From contig JBBSHE010000029.1 of assembly GCA_038253325.1 (NCBI GenBank), forward strand, positions 1 to 35,145: a stretch of DNA of 35,145 bases. The letters run 5' to 3'. Source of the DNA: JBBSHE01 sp038253325. Its GTDB lineage: Bacteria > Actinomycetota > Actinomycetes > Propionibacteriales > Nocardioidaceae. Shown one piece after another: positions 6,864-13,492 of this stretch; within the stretch, counting starts at the first letter, position 1; the number at the start of each line of letters is the position of its first letter. The notes beneath the pieces were generated by a model. It saw nothing but the letters and a program-made list of their open reading frames with translations. It searched no databases and was not told the origin of the DNA. A program made the translations under genes and the position numbers.

Positions 6864-9557
6864 CTAAGTCTGCAGCGTGTCGTCGGCCGGCGTCTCGGTC
6901 ATCAGCCGGCGGGTCGCGGAGTCGCCTCGCGGGCGGACGAGCGGCGCGACCACGCCGAGCGCGCTCAAGACGGAGGCACCATGTGCGCCGAGCAGGATCA
7001 GGTCGAGGGACATCGACTCCACCTCCGGCAGGTCGTCCTTGAGGCGCGCAACCCGCTGGATCAGGTCCTCGACCGCCGCCACGTCCACGAGCTCCGAGCC
7101 GCGGTAACCGAAGAACAGCGGAGCGGACCGGACCTCGCGCACCATCGTGGCTGCATCGACGTCGGTGATCGGCGGGATCCGGTACGAGAGGTCGCCGAGC
7201 AGCTCGCTGGCCGTACCTGCGGGCCCGAATGCGACGATCGGGCCGAACAACCGGTCCTCCAGGCTCGCGATGCGGACCGGGATACCGGCCGGGGCCTGCC
7301 GCTGGACGACGAATGCCGCCTCCTGGGGGTCGTCGATGACGGCCGACAGGTGCGACCACGCCGATCTCATCTCATCGGCCGAGACCACATTTCGCATCAC
7401 GTGCGCCAGGTCCGGTCGCTGCCTCAGGTGGGTCGCGGTTGCCTTCACGACGACCTCCCATCCGAGCTTCTCGCCCTCCGCGACCGCCTCGTCAAGAGTG
7501 CGTACCGGCGCGCTGGGCCACAGCTCGATGCCGTACGACGCCAACAGCTCGGTGAGCTCGCCGGACGACAGGTCCCGAGGCTCGCCATGGAGCAGCCGCG
7601 TGACAAGCGCCCTCGCCCGGACCGGGTCGACGTCGTCGAACCGCTGAACCGTTCCCTGGTCGGTCTCCCGCCACTCGGTGTACCGGACGACACGCGCCAG
7701 CGCGCGTACTGCCGACTCAGGCGCGATGTACGACGGAACCGAGCCGCGTCCGGCGGCTCCGTCCAGCTCGGGAACCCGCAGCAGCTCGGGAACACCCTCC
7801 GTACCGAGGAAGGTCGAGACGAGTGGCTTGTCCGACTGCTCGCCGACGACGGCGAGAACCGTTGCCACCTCCTCTCCGGTGGTGTCGATCGGTGGAATGA
7901 AGACGGCGACGACCGCATCCACGTCCTCGCGGTCGATCACACTGTCGAGGGCGCGCTCGAAGTCCTCGGCGGTTGCGTCGGAGCCCAGCGAGACGGAGCG
8001 GGTGACGAGCAGACCCGACGCGACCGCGGCGTCGGCCGCGAGCAGGCCGAGGGCGTCGGAGTTGCCGACGATGCCAACCCGGTTGCCGGCCGGCAGCGGC
8101 TGATGAGCCAGCACCTGCGCCACGTCGAACATCTCGTCCAGCGTGTCGACCTGGATCACGCCCGCCTGGCGGAACATCGCGTCGACCGCCGCCTGTGGCG
8201 CGGCCGTCGACCGCACCCGATGGCCGACCGGGACGCCCTGCGTCGTCCGCCCGGATTTCACGGCAACGACCGGCTTACTTCGGGCCACCCGGCGGGCGAT
8301 CCGGGAGAACTTGCGAGGGTTTCCGATCGACTCGAGGTACAGCAGGACGACCTCGGTTGCATCATCGTCGTCCCAGTACTGCAACAGGTCGTTGCCCGAC
8401 ACGTCACCGCGGTTGCCGGCCGACACGAACGTCGACAGCCCGAGGCCGCGTCGCGCGACGGTCTCCAGGATCGCCACCCCGAGCGCGCCGGACTGACAGA
8501 AGAAGCCGACTCTTCCGGCCGGTGGCATCAGCGGTGCCAGTGAGGCGTTGAGTGAGTAGTCGGCGCCGGTGTTGATGATGCCGAGGCAGTTCGGACCGAT
8601 CAGGCGCAGCCCGTACGACCGGGCTAGCCCGACCAGGTGACGCTGCCGCGCCCTGCCCTCCTTGCCGGTCTCGGCGAACCCGCTCGAGATGACGACGAGG
8701 CCGTGTACACCCTTCGCGGCGCAGTCCAGAACCACGTCAGGTACGGCCTCGGCGGGGACGGCAACGACCGCCAGCTCCACGTCGTCGGGGATGTCCTTGA
8801 CCGTCGGGTACGCGGGCATCCCGGCGACGGCCGGCGCCGTCGAGTTCACGGCATACACCCGTCCCGTGTAGTTGCCGAGCACCAGGTTGCGGACCAGGGT
8901 CCGTCCGATCGTGTCCGCGCGGTTGCTCGCGCCGATGATGGCGACGCTGCTGGCCCGAAAGAACCGGGCGATGGATCGCGCCTCCGCCCGGTGCTCGCGT
9001 GACCGCATCACGCCGATCGCGGTGTCGGTCGGGTCGATCGCGAACTCGACCCGCAGCACACCGTCCTCGACACCTCCGACAACTCGGTACCCAGCGTCGC
9101 GGAACGTCTGGATCATCCGGGCGTTGTCGGGCAGCACCTCCGCGACGAACCGTCGTACGCCCGTCTCGCGGGCGGCCTCGGCCAGGTGCTCGAGCAGGAG
9201 CTGCGCCAGGCCGCGACCCTGATGCGCGTCCTCGACCAGGAACGCGACCTCCGCCTCGTCGTCGTCCAGCCGGTCGAAACGCCCGACCGCGACGATGTCG
9301 CGACCCTGGGTGACCACGAACGCGACCCGGTCCTTATGGTCGACGTTGGTGAAGCGATGGACGTCCCGATCGGACAGGGTGGGGTACGGCGCGAAGAACC
9401 GGTAGTACTTGGACTCGGCCGACACCCGGCCGTAGAACGCGACCAGGGCTCCGGCGTCCTCCGGCCGGATCGGCCGGAGATGAGCCGGGATCCCGTCCAG
9501 CAGCAAGACGTCGGCCTCCCAGCCTGCGGGGTAGTCTTCGCGCCGGGTGGTCACCAC
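6864..9557 (-). CDS. GNAT acetyltransferase fused to acyl-CoA synthetase (ADP-forming)-like domains (protein lysine acetyltransferase type)
   Basis: An 897-residue fusion. The N-terminal GNAT domain (about residues 25-165) has LRPIRPEDAGALVAFY and the acetyl-CoA loop EDAHQGRGLAQLLLEHL. It is followed by a CoA-binding Rossmann domain (about 190-320: SVAIIGASNR, LIGPNCLGIIN), succinyl-CoA-ligase-like domains (FFCQSGALGVAILE onward) and an ATP-grasp domain at the end (WEVVVKATATHLRQR; SLEDRLFGPIVAFGPAG). The position of the phospho-His loop of ADP-forming enzymes reads VGHRVRS with His446 rather than SHTG, so ligase activity is uncertain. This order, GNAT first, is the actinobacterial arrangement; E. 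coli PatZ has GNAT last. Expected role: acetylation of lysines, for example in acyl-CoA synthetases. A divergent acyl-CoA synthetase is adjacent, a tempting partner (inference). Confidence 0.88.
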   Translation of the reverse strand: MVTTRREDYPAGWEADVLLLDGIPAHLRPIRPEDAGALVAFYGRVSAESKYYRFFAPYPTLSDRDVHRFTNVDHKDRVAFVVTQGRDIVAVGRFDRLDDDEAEVAFLVEDAHQGRGLAQLLLEHLAEAARETGVRRFVAEVLPDNARMIQTFRDAGYRVVGGVEDGVLRVEFAIDPTDTAIGVMRSREHRAEARSIARFFRASSVAIIGASNRADTIGRTLVRNLVLGNYTGRVYAVNSTAPAVAGMPAYPTVKDIPDDVELAVVAVPAEAVPDVVLDCAAKGVHGLVVISSGFAETGKEGRARQRHLVGLARSYGLRLIGPNCLGIINTGADYSLNASLAPLMPPAGRVGFFCQSGALGVAILETVARRGLGLSTFVSAGNRGDVSGNDLLQYWDDDDATEVVLLYLESIGNPRKFSRIARRVARSKPVVAVKSGRTTQGVPVGHRVRSTAAPQAAVDAMFRQAGVIQVDTLDEMFDVAQVLAHQPLPAGNRVGIVGNSDALGLLAADAAVASGLLVTRSVSLGSDATAEDFERALDSVIDREDVDAVVAVFIPPIDTTGEEVATVLAVVGEQSDKPLVSTFLGTEGVPELLRVPELDGAAGRGSVPSYIAPESAVRALARVVRYTEWRETDQGTVQRFDDVDPVRARALVTRLLHGEPRDLSSGELTELLASYGIELWPSAPVRTLDEAVAEGEKLGWEVVVKATATHLRQRPDLAHVMRNVVSADEMRSAWSHLSAVIDDPQEAAFVVQRQAPAGIPVRIASLEDRLFGPIVAFGPAGTASELLGDLSYRIPPITDVDAATMVREVRSAPLFFGYRGSELVDVAAVEDLIQRVARLKDDLPEVESMSLDLILLGAHGASVLSALGVVAPLVRPRGDSATRRLMTETPADDTLQT

Positions 9558-9569
9558 CGGGAGAATCTA
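9555..9569 (-). promoter_or_regulatory. leaderless-type -10 element for the GNAT/ligase fusion
   Basis: On the minus strand TAGATT occupies 9569-9564, followed by six bases and then GTG 9557. There is no Shine-Dalgarno sequence. This is the TAnnnT-N6-GTG layout seen at 3782 and 30641 and predicts a leaderless transcript. It also supports GTG 9557 over the next GTG at 9554. Confidence 0.5.
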
Positions 9570-9659
9570 TCGGGCTCCGATCGGTTCTCATCCGCTCAGT
9601 CGGCCACGGCCAGGCCGATCGTCGGGAGCGGGGGTCCGGTGCGGGTCCGGTCCGGGTGT

Positions 9660-9689
9660 TCGGGTCCGATACTGAGACCCGATTAGAGT
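9660..9689 (+). promoter_or_regulatory. promoter with operator-like dyad for the acyl-CoA synthetase gene
   Basis: A perfect 7-bp inverted repeat, TCGGGTC (9660-9666) and GACCCGA (9676-9682) with a 9-base spacer, lies immediately upstream of TAGAGT (9684-9689), a good TAnnnT -10 match. A dyad between the expected -35 and -10 positions is where a repressor would act. Transcription would start near 9696, leaving a leader of about 27 bases containing AAAGGGG before GTG 9723. The dyad is direct observation; regulator binding is inference. Confidence 0.45.
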
Positions 9690-9722
9690 GCCTCGTAGAC
9701 GCTCGCGAAAGGGGTACTTGCC

Positions 9723-11534
9723 GTGCCGCCGACCCCGAACACCGAAGCACCGAACAGCGACGTACCGAAGGCCGAGGCTCCGAACGCCGAGGCCCCGCAC
9801 ACCGAAGCCCCGAATCCCGAGGCCCCGCACACCGAAGCCCCGCACACGGAGGCGACCGTCGCGTTCGGCGCAGCCAGAGATTTCCTGCTTGCCCATCGTG
9901 AGGACTATGCGACCGCGTACGCCAGCTTCAAGTGGCCCGGCCTGGAGCGCTTCAACTGGGCGACGGACTGGTTCGATGCGCTGGCGAACGTTGCGCCGGA
10001 CCGGGTTGCCCTGTGGGTGATCGAGGAGAACGGTGACGAGCAGAAGCTGACGTACGCACAGGTGCGGAACCAGTCACGTTCCTTCGCAGGGTTCCTCGAG
10101 CGATCGGGGCTCGGAAAGGGCGACCGGGTGCTGCTGTTGCTGGGGAACGGCGTGCCGCTCTGGATCGCGATGCTCGCCTGCATCCGCCTCGGGTGCGTGA
10201 TGATTCCGGCGACCACCCTGTTGTCCCGGTCTGACCTGGCCGACCGGCTCGAGCGAGGTCAGGTGCGGGCCGTGATCGCCGACGACGCCGCGCTGGTCGG
10301 CGCCGCCGCCGACGGCTTGGTGCGGGTCGCCGTGGAGCCGGCCGATGGCTGGACCCCGTACGTCGACGCGTTCTCCGACGGCATCGAACCGTTCGTGGGC
10401 GGCGACACCCACCCGGAGGACCCGCTGCTGCTCTACTTCACATCGGGTACGACCGCGCAACCGAAGCTGGTCGAGCACACCCAGGTCTCGTACCCGGTCG
10501 GGCACTTGTCCACGATGTACTGGATCGGCCTGCAGCCTGGAGACCTCCACCTGAACATCTCGTCGCCGGGCTGGGCCAAGCACGCCTGGTCCTCCTTCTT
10601 CGCACCGTGGAACGCCGGCGCGACCGCGGTGATCTTCAATGCCGCGCGCTTCGACGCGAACGCGGTGCTCGACGTCATCGACCGGGTCGGTGTGACGAGT
10701 CTGTGCGCACCCCCGACCGTCTGGCGCATGCTCACCCAGGCGGACCTGACGCGGGTCCGGCCAAACCTGCGTGAGTGTGTCGCCGCGGGCGAGCCGCTCA
10801 ACCCCGAGGTGATCGAGCAGGTGCGACGCGCATGGGGCATCACGGTCCGCGACGGGTACGGGCAGACCGAGACATGTGCGCAGGTCGGCAACAGCCCCGG
10901 GCAGGCCGTCAAGCTCGGCTCGATGGGCCGTCCGCTGCCCGGCTACGTCGTCGCGCTCGTCGACCCGATCACCGGAGAGGTGGGCGACGACGGGGAGGTG
11001 TGCCTCGAGCTCGCCCAGCGGCCGGTGGGGTTGATGACGGGATACCGCGACGACCCCGAGCTGACGGCCAAGTCGATGGCTGACGGGTTCTACCACACCG
11101 GGGACGTCGCATCCCGCGACGCGGACGGCTACCTCACCTATGTCGGCCGGTCGGACGACGTGTTCAAGGCGAGTGACTACCGGATCAGTCCGTTCGAGCT
11201 CGAAAGTGTCCTCATCGAGCACCCGGCCGTTGCGGAATCGGCGGTCGTGCCCTCGCCCGACCCGATCCGGCTCGCTGTGCCCAAGGCGTACGTCACGCTG
11301 ACCGCGGGCAACGAGCCTTCCCGGGAGCTGGCAGGCGACATCTTGACGTTCGCCCGTGAGCACCTGGCGCCGTACAAGCGGATCCGTCGAATCGAGTTCG
11401 CCGAGCTGCCGAAGACGATCTCCGGCAAGATTCGGCGCGTCGACCTCCGTGCCGACGAGGCGGCGAAGGTGTCCTCCGGCGAACGCGGCGACTTCGACTT
11501 CGCCGAGTCGGACCTGTCCGGTGGCGCGAGCTGA
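9723..11534 (+). CDS. AMP-dependent acyl-CoA synthetase (ANL superfamily) with N-terminal pentapeptide repeat extension
   Basis: A 603-residue acyl-CoA ligase forming an acyl-adenylate and then an acyl-CoA. It shows the ANL signatures in order: YFTSGTTAQPKLVEHT (P-loop), ISSPGWAKHAWSSFFAPW, DGYGQTET, HTGDVASRDADGYLTYVGR with DDVFKASDYRISPFELE (hinge region), and TISGKIRR containing the catalytic Lys near the C-terminus. It most resembles medium-chain or acetyl-CoA-synthetase-like enzymes. Residues 5-44 are eight PxxEA-type pentads absent from usual homologues, which would start near AARDFLLAHREDY. GTG 9723 is preceded by AAAGGGG. The SRPBCC gene follows 24 bases later, probably co-transcribed. 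The SGK lysine is the expected target of the lysine acetyltransferase type encoded divergently (family knowledge, untested here). Confidence 0.9.
   Translation: MPPTPNTEAPNSDVPKAEAPNAEAPHTEAPNPEAPHTEAPHTEATVAFGAARDFLLAHREDYATAYASFKWPGLERFNWATDWFDALANVAPDRVALWVIEENGDEQKLTYAQVRNQSRSFAGFLERSGLGKGDRVLLLLGNGVPLWIAMLACIRLGCVMIPATTLLSRSDLADRLERGQVRAVIADDAALVGAAADGLVRVAVEPADGWTPYVDAFSDGIEPFVGGDTHPEDPLLLYFTSGTTAQPKLVEHTQVSYPVGHLSTMYWIGLQPGDLHLNISSPGWAKHAWSSFFAPWNAGATAVIFNAARFDANAVLDVIDRVGVTSLCAPPTVWRMLTQADLTRVRPNLRECVAAGEPLNPEVIEQVRRAWGITVRDGYGQTETCAQVGNSPGQAVKLGSMGRPLPGYVVALVDPITGEVGDDGEVCLELAQRPVGLMTGYRDDPELTAKSMADGFYHTGDVASRDADGYLTYVGRSDDVFKASDYRISPFELESVLIEHPAVAESAVVPSPDPIRLAVPKAYVTLTAGNEPSRELAGDILTFAREHLAPYKRIRRIEFAELPKTISGKIRRVDLRADEAAKVSSGERGDFDFAESDLSGGAS
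9735..9854 (+). repeat. in-frame 15-bp tandem repeat (8 units) encoding PxxEA pentads
   Basis: Eight consecutive 15-base units like CCGCACACCGAAGCC encode PNTEA, PNSDV, PKAEA, PNAEA, PHTEA, PNPEA, PHTEA, PHTEA. The last four are nearly identical at DNA level, suggesting recent unit duplication by slippage. The segment is Pro/Glu/Ala-rich and likely disordered. Confidence 0.9.
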
Positions 11535-11558
11535 CGAGCGCACGGTGACGGTCGACTC

Positions 11559-12029
11559 GTGACTGTCCACGTGCGGATCGAGCAGCAGATGCCGAGCCCG
11601 TCGGACGTGGTCTTCGCGACGATCCACGACTATCACCGCCGGCTTGAGTGGGACACCCTGCTGCGACGCGCCGAGACGGCGGGCGACGTACCGGCGGGCA
11701 AAGGCGTCGTCAGCACCTGTACGGCTCGGCGCGCCCTCGGTGGTCTGTCGTTCACGACGGTCTACAAGGCGTTCGATCCGCCGACGGTTGCCGCCGTCAA
11801 GCTCGTGTCGCGGCCGTGGCTCTTCGAGAGCTGGGGGGCGGCGATCCGGCACGAGGACCTGCCCGGTGGTCGTTCGCTCTGCACGTACACGATGACTTTC
11901 CGCTGCCGGCCGCGATGGGCCGCACCCGTCCTCGAGCGGCTAGCTGCGCTGGCCTTCCGCCTGGAGACCGCGCGCCGACTCGGCTCCCTCGCCCAGTACC
12001 TCGCCGCGCCGGGTCGCGCCGCCGACTGA
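11559..12029 (+). CDS. SRPBCC (START/polyketide-cyclase-like) family protein
   Basis: A 156-residue protein with the SRPBCC layout. A first strand HVRIEQQMPSPSDVVFATIHDYHRRLEWDTLL is followed by beta segments through LSFTTVYKAFDPPTVAAV and a C-terminal helix AAPVLERLAALAFRLETARRLGSLAQYL. Such folds bind hydrophobic ligands; no specific ligand is predictable. GTG 11559 is the only sensible start: the preceding in-frame GTG at 11544 runs directly into a stop. It lies 24 bases after the acyl-CoA synthetase stop on the same strand, so an acyl or lipid ligand is plausible (inference from context). Confidence 0.8.
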   Translation: MTVHVRIEQQMPSPSDVVFATIHDYHRRLEWDTLLRRAETAGDVPAGKGVVSTCTARRALGGLSFTTVYKAFDPPTVAAVKLVSRPWLFESWGAAIRHEDLPGGRSLCTYTMTFRCRPRWAAPVLERLAALAFRLETARRLGSLAQYLAAPGRAAD

Positions 12030-12078
12030 GCAGTAGCGGCCTTCAGATGGACTTGATGCGTCCTGGGATGATCGCACG

Positions 12079-12648
12079 ATGAGCGAGACGACGAATAACG
12101 GGACCGATGCTGGTCGCAAGCCGGCCACGTCACCAGTCTGGGCGGTCGAACGAGAGACGGTCATCCCTGCCAGCGGGGACGAGCGGACGATGCTGGCGGC
12201 GTACCTCGACTGGTATCGCGAGACGTTCGAGCTCAAGTGCGCCGGGGTTCCCCCGAACCGACTGTCCGAGCGCAGCTCTCCCCCGTCGACGATGAGCCTG
12301 CACGGGCTGGTCCGCCACCTGGCCGGGGTGGAGCGATGGTGGTTCGCGATCAACTTCGCCGGTCACGACGTTGGGATGCTCTACTACTCCGACGACGACC
12401 CCGACCAGGACTTCGAATCGCTGGACGGCGACCCGCTCGAGGCGTTCGAGACCTGGCGGACGGAGTGCGCCCGCTCGCGTTCGATCGTCGAGCAGACGAC
12501 CTCCCTGGACGATACCGGCGCGGAGCTCCGCCGGGACGCCCCGTTCACGCTGCGGTGGCTGATGCTTCGGATGATCGCCGAGTACGCCCAGCACGACGGC
12601 CACGCCGACTTCCTGCGCGAGGGCGTCGACGGCGTTACCGGTCAGTAG
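12079..12648 (+). CDS. DinB family protein (DUF664-type)
   Basis: A 189-residue DinB/YfiT-like four-helix protein: MLAAYLDWYRETFELKCAG, then STMSLHGLVRHLAGVERWWF with the first metal His, then FETWRTECARSRSIVEQT, and AEYAQHDGHADFLREG with the C-terminal His pair. In many actinobacteria this superfamily includes mycothiol-dependent enzymes; the precise activity is unknown. ATG 12079 is preceded by GATGAT and six bases, which fits a leaderless start. No ribosome-binding site is seen. It is convergent with a second DinB gene at 12843-13358, separated by a long inverted repeat. Confidence 0.85.
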   Translation: MSETTNNGTDAGRKPATSPVWAVERETVIPASGDERTMLAAYLDWYRETFELKCAGVPPNRLSERSSPPSTMSLHGLVRHLAGVERWWFAINFAGHDVGMLYYSDDDPDQDFESLDGDPLEAFETWRTECARSRSIVEQTTSLDDTGAELRRDAPFTLRWLMLRMIAEYAQHDGHADFLREGVDGVTGQ

Positions 12649-12726
12649 CCCCCCGCCTGCCGCTCGACCGGGAAGCTTCCGGTGCTGCGTCGACCAAGCA
12701 GCCCAGCGAACAGCCGTCGCGCTTCA

Positions 12727-12794
12727 CCCACGTTGTCTGCACTTCACCCCGGAAATTTCCTGGGTGAAGTGCAGACAACCCACGTAAACGTGGG
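12727..12794. repeat. long inverted repeat between convergent DinB genes, probable bidirectional terminator or extragenic palindrome
   Basis: The arms GTTGTCTGCACTTCACCC (12732-12749) and GGGTGAAGTGCAGACAAC (12762-12779) are perfectly complementary over 18 bp, with the self-complementary GGAAATTTCC as the loop. A second hairpin follows at 12779-12794: CCCACG, TAAA, CGTGGG. CCCACG also occurs at 12727-12732, so the final CGTGGG can pair with either copy. There is no T-tract, as is common for actinobacterial terminators. Its place between two convergent stops favours termination. A mobile or repeated palindrome is the alternative and needs a genome search. Confidence 0.75.
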
Positions 12795-12842
12795 AAAGCT
12801 GCGATGGCAGGGGCGGGCGTGGCTCACGCACGATGTCCGGCG

Positions 12843-13358
12843 TCACTCGCCGACGTGACCGTCGATCAGCTCCCGCACGATGTCGAGATGGCCGAGGTGA
12901 CGGGCGTACTCCTGAAGCAGGTGGAGGCAGACTCGTTCCAGCGTGGCGGGGTCGGCGCCGTCCCAACGCTCCCCGGGCTGACCCAGCTCGTCCAGGTCGT
13001 GGGACTCGATCACCGTTCTCGAGCGGGCGGCCTGCGCGCGGAACGCCTCGAGGAGGTTGTCCGGCGTCTCGTCAGGCGCCACGTACCAGCGTCCGTCGGT
13101 GCTGTTGTGGTCCGCCCAAGGGTCGCCGACGTCGCGGCCCTCGAAGCCCCACTCGAGCCACCGCCGCTCGACGTACGTCAGGTGCTTGAGCAGCTCGAGC
13201 GGCGCCCAGCCGGATGTCAGCCGGCTCCGGCGCAGATCGTCGTCGGACAATCCACTCAACTTGTCGACCAGCACGGCCCGGAAGTAGTCGAGATAGTCGA
13301 GGAACACCTGCGTGCGCGAGTCGGCGGGGACGGTCGGTGAGGGAAACGGAATGCTCAT
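12843..13358 (-). CDS. DinB family protein (DUF664-type), second copy
   Basis: A 171-residue DinB-like protein: FLDYLDYFRAVLVDKLSGLSDDDLRRSRL, then GWAPLELLKHLTYVERRWLEWGFEG (first metal His in KHLTYVE), then ARSRTVIESHDLDELG, and LLQEYARHLGHLDIVRELIDG with the second His motif. It is of the same superfamily as its convergent neighbour but clearly diverged, so it is not a recent tandem copy. ATG 13358 places the first conserved helix about 12 residues in; CAGACT eight bases upstream is a weak leaderless-type -10. It diverges from parC, whose start is 135 bases away. Confidence 0.85.
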   Translation of the reverse strand: MSIPFPSPTVPADSRTQVFLDYLDYFRAVLVDKLSGLSDDDLRRSRLTSGWAPLELLKHLTYVERRWLEWGFEGRDVGDPWADHNSTDGRWYVAPDETPDNLLEAFRAQAARSRTVIESHDLDELGQPGERWDGADPATLERVCLHLLQEYARHLGHLDIVRELIDGHVGE

Positions 13359-13492
13359 CGCGCGCCAGTCTGCCGACGGGCGGCATCGGCCGCCACTCGT
13401 TTGCCGACCGACCAGGCGAGCCTTCGCCGCGATCCCGCCCGCAACCAGAGACAATGAGGCGTTCCACCACCCAGGAGACTCGACCGAGACCG

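Noticed and set aside
6822..8543. 573-codon plus-strand frame opposite the GNAT/ligase fusion
   Set aside because: Antisense shadow with no domain and biased Arg/Asp composition.
9588..9896. Minus-strand ORF with GVRGLGIRGFGVRG repeats
   Set aside because: It is the antisense shadow of the acyl-CoA synthetase 15-bp repeats; composition is not protein-like beyond the repeat.
10074..11852. 592-codon minus-strand frame opposite the acyl-CoA synthetase
   Set aside because: Antisense shadow; the plus-strand frame carries all ANL motifs.
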